The notes beneath the pieces are model-generated. The model did no database searches. It saw only the letters and a program-made list of their open reading frames with translations, and was not told the DNA's origin. From positions 90,288 to 154,287 of the forward strand of contig NZ_SMUV01000066.1 of the NCBI RefSeq assembly GCF_004358185.1: 64,000 bases of DNA. The letters are read 5' to 3'. Numbering within the stretch: position 1 is the stretch's first letter; every line of letters begins with the position of its first letter. Origin of the DNA: Antarcticimicrobium luteum (GTDB lineage: Bacteria; Pseudomonadota; Alphaproteobacteria; Rhodobacterales; Rhodobacteraceae). Positions 54,130-61,665 of the stretch are shown piece after piece. A program made the translations under genes and the position numbers.

Positions 54130-55568
54130 TGCCCCTCCTCCTGGACCAGAAGCACCTCGATGCGCCGGTTCTTGGCGCGGCCTTCCCTGGTGGCGTTATC
54201 GCCGATGGGTTCCTTGTCGGCGCGCCCCTCGGCGCTGAGCCGGTCGGGATCCTCGAGCACGCTGGCCATGCCGGCCATCACCGATTTGGCGCGCGCCAGC
54301 GACAGGTGCATGTTGGAGGGGAATCGCGACGAGCGGATCGGCACGTTGTCGGAATGGCCGGCCACGATCACCGGGCCCGGCTCGTCGTTGAGCGCCTCGG
54401 CGACCCGGTTGACGGGGCCGACGAACCGCTCCTGCAGATCGTCGGAGCCGGAGGCGAACATGCCCGATCCCTTGATGCGGATGATCAGCGTGTTGCCCTT
54501 GCGGAACACCTCGACGATGCCCTCGTCGATCTCGGCCTGCAAAAAGCCGGTGACCTTTTGCAGCTGCACCTCGGCGGTGGGCGGCGGCGGCGGCGGAGGC
54601 GGCGGCGGAGCGCGCCGTTCCAGCGTGGCGGTGGGGCCGGATTCGATGGTCGAAAGCTGGCCCAGAACCCGTTCGGTGGAGTTGGACAGCGCCCAGCTGA
54701 GCCCGGCGAACTGCAAGGTGAGCAGCACCGCGACCACCGCCACGGCGATCCAGACCACGCGCCAGGCCGAGAGCGGCTTGAACGGTTTTTCCACCCCCTC
54801 CCAATGGGGCGAGACATCGCGTTCCATCGGGCCGCGCTGGGCGCGGATGATGCGGGCCAGCGCGCCGCGGATGCGCAGATGCTTGTCCGAGCCGCCCTGT
54901 TCGACGCGCAGCCGCCCCTCGAAGCCCAGCGACAGGCACATGTAGAGAAATTCCAGCAGGTCGATATTGGCCGAGGGTTCCTTTTCCAGCCGCGCCAGAA
55001 GGTCATAGAACCGGTCGCCGCCGACGGTTTCGCGGTGGAAGGTGCCGACCATGGATTGCAGCCCCCAGCTGGACTGGCCGCCCCAGGGCGTATTGAGCAC
55101 CACATCGTCGAGCGTGGCGCAGAGCGCATAGCGCGCCACCTTGACGGTCTGCGCCGGGATGCCGGCCTGCAGCGCACGGTTCTCGAACTCGCGCACCTCG
55201 GCGACGACGCTTTGGCGCAGCTTGTCCGGGTCCATGTGCTGGGCGCGGTTGCGGATGCGCGAGATCAGCGCAAAGAGCGTCGAGGCGCAGGCCAGAAGCT
55301 GGTTCATGCCGGTCAGGACCGGCGCGGTCTCGCGCGGGCCGGAGGCGGACGCAGGCGCGGCCGGACTCGCCGCCTGCGGCACGCCGAACGCGGCCTCTCC
55401 GCCGCTCTGGCCCCCACCACTCTGGCCACCGCCCTGCCCGCCCCCAATGGGTGCGGCGGACGCAGGCGCCGCCGGGGCCGGCTGCGACAGCCGACCGCCC
55501 GGATTGGGTCTGATCACCGTCTTTTCGGTGTCATCGGGTTCGGCAAAGGGATCGTCGTGATCGGCCAT
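54126..55568 (-). CDS. tssL: T6SS membrane subunit TssL (DotU) with OmpA-like extension
   Basis: This 480-residue protein has a DotU domain (about 85-265, with LDDVVLNTPWGGQSSWGLQS), a membrane helix (about 270-295), a ten-proline run (321-330) and a C-terminal OmpA-like peptidoglycan-binding domain (about 355-475, with IVAGHSDNVPIRSSRFPSN and KNRRIEVLLV). So it is an extended TssL that ties the complex to the cell wall. The N-terminus DDTEKTVIRPNPGG (Thr14, Thr17) is a likely site for PpkA phosphorylation and FHA binding. The segment 41-57 is Gly/Gln/Ser-rich. ATG 55568 has AGGAACA upstream. Confidence 0.94.
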   Translation of the reverse strand: MADHDDPFAEPDDTEKTVIRPNPGGRLSQPAPAAPASAAPIGGGQGGGQSGGGQSGGEAAFGVPQAASPAAPASASGPRETAPVLTGMNQLLACASTLFALISRIRNRAQHMDPDKLRQSVVAEVREFENRALQAGIPAQTVKVARYALCATLDDVVLNTPWGGQSSWGLQSMVGTFHRETVGGDRFYDLLARLEKEPSANIDLLEFLYMCLSLGFEGRLRVEQGGSDKHLRIRGALARIIRAQRGPMERDVSPHWEGVEKPFKPLSAWRVVWIAVAVVAVLLTLQFAGLSWALSNSTERVLGQLSTIESGPTATLERRAPPPPPPPPPPTAEVQLQKVTGFLQAEIDEGIVEVFRKGNTLIIRIKGSGMFASGSDDLQERFVGPVNRVAEALNDEPGPVIVAGHSDNVPIRSSRFPSNMHLSLARAKSVMAGMASVLEDPDRLSAEGRADKEPIGDNATREGRAKNRRIEVLLVQEEGQ

Positions 55569-55584
55569 TGTTCCTACCGTTCGG

Positions 55585-56925
55585 TCAGCTGTTGCGGATC
55601 GCCCAAAGCTCCATCTTGAGCCCCGGGTACTGGCCCGAGACATGCACGGCGATGCCCCCGGAGGTGGTCATCTTGCTCCAATAGGGGCTGGCGGCGTCAA
55701 GTTCGAAGTAGACCACGCCGGAATGATAGGGAATCTGGCGCGGCGCCACCGGCAGCGGCCGCAGGGTGATCCCCGGCAGGGCGGAGTTGACCAGTTGCCG
55801 GATCTCCTCGACCGGACCGATCTTGGCCTGGCCGGCGAAATGGCGGCGCACGTCCTCGGACGGGATGTCGGCATCGACCGCCAGCACGAAGCCGGCGTTG
55901 CCCAGCAGCTTGCGGTCGGCGATCACGCCGACGCTGATGCCGTATTTGCGCGCCTCAAGCTTGATCGGGATCGCGGTCTGTTCCAGCACCGAGGACAGGT
56001 ATTGCCGCAGCGTGCGGATCACCGGCGTGAAGCAGGCGATCAGGTTGTCATGGGTATAGGGCGGAAAATCGGGCGGCTGTTTCTCGGCGGTCATGAACAC
56101 CGACAGCTCGCCCGCCAGCCCGGCGCTGGTGCGGAACAGATCCTCGGGGTGCAGGTTCTCGATCGTCCCCATGTGGCGGATCTGCGGGAGCATCCGGTTG
56201 ATGATGGTCAGCAGCAGGAAATCCGACACCTCGGCCACGCCGCGGGCGGCGCCACCTTCGGAGAGCCGCCCGGCGAGCGCCTGCATCCGGTGCGACAACA
56301 GCCCCTCCAGCTCGCGCAGGAACCCGTCGAGCGGCAGCGCGGCGCGGATGTCGGTGCAGGCGGGAATGAAGGCCTGGTCGAGCACGATCTCCTTGTCCGG
56401 GCGCACCTCGATGATGCGGGCCACCGGGATCGCCAGCCGGTCGGCCAGGTCATCGACCGCGAGCGCGAATTGCAGCCGCATCTTGCCCACCCCCAGAACC
56501 ACCGGCTTTTTCTCGGCGCTCATGGTGTCGGTGACCTCCTGCTCGGCCGGGCGCAGACGGCTCGCCGACATCTCGGCGCCCGACAGATCGACCTCGGCCG
56601 CGCCCTGGCGGCGCTGCGGCACGGTGAGATAGACGATGCAATCCTTGATCGTCTCCGGCACCTCGAGCGCGGGGGGATGATCGTCGGCCATCGGCGCCCG
56701 GAACACGGTGCCGTCCTGGGTGAGACCGGCGCAGGATTTCAGTGCGAACTGGCCCACTTTCAGCGCCTCTTGGTCGATTTCGAGCGCACTGAACCCCCAG
56801 GCATAGGGGCGCAGGCGGCGGGCGAGCCCCGCGACCAGCGCCTCGGTATAACGATCGGCCTGCTGGAAATGATGGGGTTGCAGAAACAACCCCTCGGTCC
56901 AAAGCACCTTGCTGTCCCAGGACAC
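55585..56925 (-). CDS. tssK: T6SS baseplate subunit TssK
   Basis: This 446-residue protein is TssK, the baseplate hub that links to TssL/TssM in the membrane: VLWTEGLFLQPHHFQQADRY near the start, LPQIRHMGTIENLHPEDLF and the C-terminal VHVSGQYPGLKMELWAIRNS. Start is a GTG at 56925 because AAAGGAGGA lies 8 bases before it and an ATG between the two is out of frame; the longer frame to 56967 has no ribosome site. It stands 63 bp after tagH and 16 bp before tssL. Cytoplasmic. Confidence 0.94.
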   Translation of the reverse strand: MSWDSKVLWTEGLFLQPHHFQQADRYTEALVAGLARRLRPYAWGFSALEIDQEALKVGQFALKSCAGLTQDGTVFRAPMADDHPPALEVPETIKDCIVYLTVPQRRQGAAEVDLSGAEMSASRLRPAEQEVTDTMSAEKKPVVLGVGKMRLQFALAVDDLADRLAIPVARIIEVRPDKEIVLDQAFIPACTDIRAALPLDGFLRELEGLLSHRMQALAGRLSEGGAARGVAEVSDFLLLTIINRMLPQIRHMGTIENLHPEDLFRTSAGLAGELSVFMTAEKQPPDFPPYTHDNLIACFTPVIRTLRQYLSSVLEQTAIPIKLEARKYGISVGVIADRKLLGNAGFVLAVDADIPSEDVRRHFAGQAKIGPVEEIRQLVNSALPGITLRPLPVAPRQIPYHSGVVYFELDAASPYWSKMTTSGGIAVHVSGQYPGLKMELWAIRNS

Positions 56926-56988
56926 GAGGCATCCTCCTTTTTGCGCCCTGTGCGGGCGTCTTGTCATCAGTCGCCGGGCGCTCCGGCG

Positions 56989-58566
56989 TTATGGCTTGAG
57001 CTTGTTCATCTGGTTCTGATAGGCGCGCGCGAATTCGCGGCTGAACAAGTCGTGAAAATCGTTTTCCGCTTCGTCCGAAATATCGGCGTAAAGCTTTTCG
57101 TAAACTTCCCAATAGCGGGCTTTCTTGCCCTTGAGCAGGCTGCCGAAGGCGCCCGATGTCTCGATCCGGCCGGCCACCTCCTTGGGGTCGAGCCGGGTCA
57201 GCACGCCCTTGAGCGCGGCCTCCATGCCGGTGACCATGGCGATCTCATGCGCCTTGATGTCGTCGAGCGCCTGCTCGGCGGCGGTCTCGGGACTGAGATA
57301 GCCCTTTACCGCCGGGCGGACCATCGCCTCGATGGCCTGCTCGGGGCTGATCGAGAATTTCAGCGGGTTGTTGCCGCCTGCCCCGATCATGGTCTGTTCG
57401 ATCCGGAACTCGGACTTGATCGAGGTGCGCGTCATCAGGATCTCGCGCAGGCCGGTGATCAGGGTTTTCATCACCCGGCCCATGCGGCCCATTGCGGTGA
57501 CAAGCTCTTCGTCGTCGAGTTTGACCTCTGTGGCCCCTATCCCTTCGAGAAAGGCGCGGGCGGCATCGGTGCCCGAATCCTCGACCGTGGCCTCGCCCTG
57601 GGGTGTGGCGGGCGGCGCGGCCTGTGGGGTGGCCGGTGGGGTGGCCGGCGATGTTGATGTGGCCAGCTGCGGCGGCTGTTCCGGCGCGGCCGCATCGGGC
57701 GAGAGGAAATCAGGAGGGCCGGCATCGGGATCGAGATTGGGCGGGGTGCGGTGCGTCACCTCCGGGGGAGCCATCGGCGTGGGCTGGGGCGGCGCCGAGG
57801 GGGTCGGGACCGGCGCGGGGGGGATCGGGGCGGGCGCAGATGGCGCGGCGTCGGTTCCGCCGCCCAGCAGGTCGTCATCCCAATCCTCGGGAATCATCGA
57901 TTGCGACGGGGACTGGAACGGGGACGGGGTTTGCGGCGCGAAACTGTCGCTGGCCGAGGGGTTGTGCGCGGGCAGGCTCGCACCCTCGCCGCCGCGGCCG
58001 TCGTCGGGCTTGGCGAAAAAGGGGTCGTCATCCTCGTCCAGCGGCGGCATCAGCTCGTCGATCGGATCGGCCGGGTTGAGCTGCGACGGGCCGGTGGGGG
58101 CGTCGGCCCCGCCCAGAAGATCGTCTAGGAAATCGCCGCCCGGCCCTGCATCGTCCAGCAGGCTGAGCGGATCGGGTGCATTCTCGGCGATCCCGTGCGA
58201 GGCTGGACCCTCGGCCGCCGGGGCGGCGATGGGGGTGTCGGCGGGCAGATCGGCGCCGATCTCGACCACAAGTTCATAGGGGCCCAGGCACAGCACGTCT
58301 CCGTCGTTCAGCGGGGTGGGCGTGCGGCCCAGCGGGATCTTGGCATAGTTCAGGAAGGTGCCGTTGGTGGACAGGTCGACCACCATCACGTTGCCGTTGT
58401 GATCCTCGATCACGAAATGGTTCTTCGACAGGATGCGGTCAGGATCGGGCAGCACCATATCGTTGGCCGGGCCGCGCCCGACCGTCAGGCTGCCGCCCTG
58501 CATCCGGACCGGCCGGGCATTGCCCGGAATGGTGCCGGAGGACTGGAATTTCAGCGTTACACCCAT
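56989..58566 (-). CDS. tagH: T6SS FHA-domain protein TagH
   Basis: This 525-residue cytoplasmic protein has an N-terminal FHA domain (residues about 25-95: TVGRGPANDMVLPDP, LSKNHFVIED, DLSTNGTFLN), which binds phosphothreonine. A disordered, acidic and proline-rich linker (about 105-330) contains DFLDDLLGG (145-153) and DDDLLGGG (230-237), and a C-terminal TagH domain (about 335-525) has EQTMIGAGGNNPLKFSIS. In Pseudomonas Fha1 and Agrobacterium Fha the FHA domain receives the PpkA signal. Start ATG 58566; the frame upstream of it is a shadow of the PAAR gene. Confidence 0.92.
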   Translation of the reverse strand: MGVTLKFQSSGTIPGNARPVRMQGGSLTVGRGPANDMVLPDPDRILSKNHFVIEDHNGNVMVVDLSTNGTFLNYAKIPLGRTPTPLNDGDVLCLGPYELVVEIGADLPADTPIAAPAAEGPASHGIAENAPDPLSLLDDAGPGGDFLDDLLGGADAPTGPSQLNPADPIDELMPPLDEDDDPFFAKPDDGRGGEGASLPAHNPSASDSFAPQTPSPFQSPSQSMIPEDWDDDLLGGGTDAAPSAPAPIPPAPVPTPSAPPQPTPMAPPEVTHRTPPNLDPDAGPPDFLSPDAAAPEQPPQLATSTSPATPPATPQAAPPATPQGEATVEDSGTDAARAFLEGIGATEVKLDDEELVTAMGRMGRVMKTLITGLREILMTRTSIKSEFRIEQTMIGAGGNNPLKFSISPEQAIEAMVRPAVKGYLSPETAAEQALDDIKAHEIAMVTGMEAALKGVLTRLDPKEVAGRIETSGAFGSLLKGKKARYWEVYEKLYADISDEAENDFHDLFSREFARAYQNQMNKLKP

Positions 58567-58574
58567 GTTCGCGG

Positions 58575-58874
58575 TCAGCCTCCGGTCAGCACGGTGAATT
58601 CGCCCTTCAGGATCGCGCCGCCGCAGGCGCCCAGATCGCCGACCCTCGCGGCAGGCAGGCTGCCGATCAGCACCGTCATCGAGCCCTTGACGATCGGGTG
58701 CGGCGGGGCCGAGGCATGCATGTCGGTTACCCGCGCCGCCGGCAGTTTGCCGATCAGAACGGTCGGCAGGCAGGGCGGCATGATCGGCATCGGCGCCGGC
58801 GGCGCCGGCGGCACGACGACAACCGGCACGTTGCACAGATGCAGATCGGTCAGTCTGGCTTGTGGCATTCCCAT
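58575..58874 (-). CDS. PAAR-domain T6SS spike tip protein
   Basis: This 99-residue protein contains the PAAR motif twice: GKLPAARVTDMHA and GSLPAARVGDLGA. PAAR proteins form the sharp tip on the VgrG spike and can carry effectors. Between the first strand and the core is VVVVPPAPPAPMPIMPPCLP, a proline run that may be a loop. There is no C-terminal toxin extension. It lies 8 bp before tagH and 17 bp after the DUF6931-like gene, inside the same operon as vgrG. Metal-binding His and Cys are visible (THE LHLC and HASAPPH segments). Confidence 0.93.
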   Translation of the reverse strand: MGMPQARLTDLHLCNVPVVVVPPAPPAPMPIMPPCLPTVLIGKLPAARVTDMHASAPPHPIVKGSMTVLIGSLPAARVGDLGACGGAILKGEFTVLTGG

Positions 58875-58891
58875 GTCGCGCGCTCCCCTGT

Positions 58892-59485
58892 CTATGCCTC
58901 GCCCAGCCTGACCTTGCCGTTGCCGCCGCGCCCGATATCGAGGGCCCGGTCGATCAGCAGCCAGCCATGCTCTTCGAACCTATCAGACAATTCCCCCAGT
59001 GCTACCATATTCATGGCAAAGGCGGCGGCCTCGGCGGCGCCGGCGGGGGCGGGATACTGCGCCAGATCGCCCGGCCCCAGGGTGCCGTCAGCATAAAGCA
59101 CGGCGGTGGCGCAATGCACGGTGTCATCGTCCACATAGGCGTGGTCCAGCGTCATCCGCGCCGCGTTGCGGTTTTCCTCGGAGGGGTTGTAGACCCAGGC
59201 CTCCGAGGCGGTGAGCGCGGGCGGATCATCCTCCGAGCGCGGCCCGATGTAATCGCGCGCGGCCATGCAGGCCCACCACACCCGCTCGCGCGGGGGCAGC
59301 AGGATCGCCAGCAGGCGCAGCAGGTCGATCATCGCGCGTTTTTCAGTCAGCTCGGAGAGCACCACAGCGGCCGGGGCGCTCGCCGGGGCGTCGATCCGGG
59401 TTTTCAGGATCACGTTGCAGCGCGCCAGCAGCTTTGCCACCGGATCGCCGGGGAACTTGACCAACCCTTGGAACTTGTCGCTCAT
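58892..59485 (-). CDS. T6SS-linked hypothetical protein (DUF6931-like)
   Basis: This 197-residue soluble, mostly helical protein lies between vgrG and the PAAR gene. I think it is of the DUF6931 type, which I recall as T6SS-linked, but this is from memory. Marks are ERVWWACMAARDYIGP and EDDPPALTASEAWVYNPSEE. No catalytic motif or signal peptide. The place between vgrG and PAAR is where T6SS adaptor chaperones are commonly encoded, so it may load the PAAR or an effector onto VgrG, or be an uncharacterised effector. Confidence in its being a real gene is high; function unknown. Confidence 0.75.
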   Translation of the reverse strand: MSDKFQGLVKFPGDPVAKLLARCNVILKTRIDAPASAPAAVVLSELTEKRAMIDLLRLLAILLPPRERVWWACMAARDYIGPRSEDDPPALTASEAWVYNPSEENRNAARMTLDHAYVDDDTVHCATAVLYADGTLGPGDLAQYPAPAGAAEAAAFAMNMVALGELSDRFEEHGWLLIDRALDIGRGGNGKVRLGEA

Positions 59486-59495
59486 ATCGGCCGCC

Positions 59496-61589
59496 CTAAT
59501 TGATCATCGTCACGCCGCCCTTGAGGACGAGCATCGCGTCGCCCTTGACGGTCGTCATCGGGCTCTTGGCCTCTATCATGCCATCGCCCTGAATCTTGAT
59601 GATCGGGCCCTTGATGGTCACGCCTGAATTGTCGATCTTGACCGAACTGCCGCCGACCTTGAGCAGGATCTCCACCGCCGCGGTCATGGTGATCTTGCCG
59701 GATTTGACATCGACGGTCATGTTGCCGGTCTTGACCGTGGTGGCGTCATTGCCGGTGATCGTCTTGGTGTGCTTGCCGTCGATCTTCTGGGTCTTGTCCT
59801 TCTTGATCTCCAGAAGCTGGCTGCCGGTCTCGATCTTGTATTCCTCGTCGCCCTTCTCGATCGTGCAGTAGTGGTTGCCCTCCTGGATGGTCTGGGTGAC
59901 GTGGTTGCGCACCACCTGGCTGAGGCTGCCCTCGTCGTCATGGGCGCCGGCATCGACCGCGTCCTGGCCGATGGTGACCACCGATTTGTTCTTGATCAGC
60001 ATCTGGTGGTCTTTTTGCGCCTGCACGCGCATCAGTTCGGCGTCCTTCTTGTCGTCGAACATCAGCTCGTTGTAGCCGCCGCCCCCCTTGGACGAGTTGG
60101 TCTTGATCCCGAGCTGGGTCTGATCGGCCGGATAGTCGTACGGCGGCATGGTGTCCTTGTTGTAGAGCATGCCGGTGCAGATCGGGCGGTCGGGGTCGCC
60201 CTCTTCGAACTGGATGACCACCTCCTGGTCCATGCGCGGCACCGCGACCATGCCCCAGCCCTTGCCCGACCAGGGCGTGACCACGCGAACCCAACACGAG
60301 GCGTTTTCGTCCCGTTTGCCGACGCGGTCCCAGTGGAACTGCACCTTGATGCGACCGTGTTCGTCGGTCCAGATCTCTTCGCCCGACTTGCCCACCACGG
60401 TCGCGGTGTGCATGCCGGGGATCTCCGGCCAGGGGGTGTTCAGCGGGGCGCGGAACTGTTCGTTCTTGGGGATCGCGCCGAAGACGCAGGCATAGGCGTC
60501 GCCGGACATCTCTTCGGGGAAATCGGCGTTCAGCGGTTTCAGGTCGTGGCGCAGGCCGCCCTCCTTGTAGTCGGTATCGAGCTGGAGGTAATGCACCGCG
60601 TCGGTGATGATATAGTCGGCGTTCGCCTTTCTGTCGGGGTGATCCTTGAGCTTGAAGGTAAAGCCGGTGGCCAGCGTACGCACGCTGCCGGCGCCGCGCC
60701 AGCGCTTGTGGCGCACCGCCTCGGCCTCCATCCGCACGCGGGCGCGCTTGTTGCCCAGCCCGGTGTCCTTGCGGTAATGACCGGGATAGTCATAGACCTC
60801 ATAGGTGTTGTGGCTGTGGCTGCCCTTCTTGATCGCGTTGGCGACCTTGAGATCGGCGCTGGGCGACAGGAAATCATAGTCGGTCAGCGTGACCTTGCCC
60901 CGGGTCAGCTCCTCCTGCTCGGTCCACTCGGCGATGTGATCGCCGCGGCGCCGGTCGGTGTTGTCGCGGGCGTGAAAGTCGAGCGTGGCCTCGCCCGGCA
61001 CCGGGGAATGGCCGTTGACCCCGTCGCTGAGCACCATCCTTTCCGAGACGGACTGGGCCTTGTCGGAGTCGAAGTAGTAATAGATCCCCTCCTCCTCCAT
61101 CAGGCGGCTGATGAAATCGAAATCGCTCTCACGGTACTGCACGCAGTAGGGGCGGACCTCATAGCTGTCGCTCAGCCGTTTCTGGAAATCCGAGAACCCG
61201 TGTTCGCTGAACACCTCCTCGATGATCTGCACGGCGGTCTTTTCCTGAAAGATGCGGCAATTCAGGGTACGGGTCAGCATCCAGGCCCAGGGGCGGACCT
61301 CGGCCACGTACTGGCCATAGCCGTCGCGAAAGCCCAGGTTCTCGACCGAGATGCACAGGCCCTGGAACTGGCGTTCCTTCATCTGTTCGTCGAGCATGTG
61401 CACCCGCATCGGCTTGCCGATGAAGTCCTTGAGGTCAAGCGACTTGTTCTTTGACTGGAACTCGACCGTGGTTTCGGTCAGCGTGCTGAGCCCTTCGCGC
61501 ACGATGGCGCGCTTGATCGAAAGGTCCTCAGCCTGGTAGCCGCCCGACATCCAGACGACGTCCTTTTCATGTGGTTTACTGATCGCCAT
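59496..61589 (-). CDS. vgrG: T6SS spike protein VgrG (TssI)
   Basis: This 697-residue protein trimerises to the T6SS spike. It starts with gp27-like segments (SIKRAIVREGLSTLTETTVE, RESDFDFISRLMEEEGIYYY) and has the gp5-like OB-fold with HGRIKVQFHWDRVGKRDENA and ASCWVRVVTPWSGKGWG. It ends with a repeat-rich beta-helix needle (KTITGNDATTVKTG and GGSSVKIDNSGVTIKG). It stops right after the needle (LKGGVTMIN), with no effector domain, so cargo must be bound through the PAAR protein, the DUF6931-like protein or an outside effector. AAAGGA precedes the ATG. 75 bp after the sheath gene. Confidence 0.95.
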   Translation of the reverse strand: MAISKPHEKDVVWMSGGYQAEDLSIKRAIVREGLSTLTETTVEFQSKNKSLDLKDFIGKPMRVHMLDEQMKERQFQGLCISVENLGFRDGYGQYVAEVRPWAWMLTRTLNCRIFQEKTAVQIIEEVFSEHGFSDFQKRLSDSYEVRPYCVQYRESDFDFISRLMEEEGIYYYFDSDKAQSVSERMVLSDGVNGHSPVPGEATLDFHARDNTDRRRGDHIAEWTEQEELTRGKVTLTDYDFLSPSADLKVANAIKKGSHSHNTYEVYDYPGHYRKDTGLGNKRARVRMEAEAVRHKRWRGAGSVRTLATGFTFKLKDHPDRKANADYIITDAVHYLQLDTDYKEGGLRHDLKPLNADFPEEMSGDAYACVFGAIPKNEQFRAPLNTPWPEIPGMHTATVVGKSGEEIWTDEHGRIKVQFHWDRVGKRDENASCWVRVVTPWSGKGWGMVAVPRMDQEVVIQFEEGDPDRPICTGMLYNKDTMPPYDYPADQTQLGIKTNSSKGGGGYNELMFDDKKDAELMRVQAQKDHQMLIKNKSVVTIGQDAVDAGAHDDEGSLSQVVRNHVTQTIQEGNHYCTIEKGDEEYKIETGSQLLEIKKDKTQKIDGKHTKTITGNDATTVKTGNMTVDVKSGKITMTAAVEILLKVGGSSVKIDNSGVTIKGPIIKIQGDGMIEAKSPMTTVKGDAMLVLKGGVTMIN

Positions 61590-61665
61590 GGCCTGTCCTT
61601 TCGTGACCGGGCGCGACGCGCGTTAAAATCACCTTGCGTTCGAAAATGCGGTCAAAAATCTTCAT
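61576..61665 (-). CDS. Possible 29-residue coupling ORF between sheath gene and vgrG
   Basis: A 29-codon frame begins in a TGATG overlap with the stop of the sheath gene and ends 14 bases inside vgrG. The product begins MKIFDRIFERKVILTR and is basic. It has no separate ribosome site, so it could only be read by ribosomes that re-initiate after the sheath gene, which would carry them to the vgrG start. It may be chance; noted as a possible coupling device. Confidence 0.2.
   Translation of the reverse strand: MKIFDRIFERKVILTRVAPGHERTGHGDQ

Noticed and set aside
50848..54945. A very long open frame on the plus strand opposite tssM/tssL
   Set aside because: It is an antisense shadow caused by high GC and third-position bias. 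It has no family resemblance, and tssM and tssL on the other strand carry clear motifs.
49874..61589. Possibility that vgrG, PAAR and sheath genes are a phage tail
   Set aside because: TssK, TssL, TssM, TagF, TagH, PpkA and PppA in the same operons are T6SS-specific; no capsid, terminase or integrase is present.
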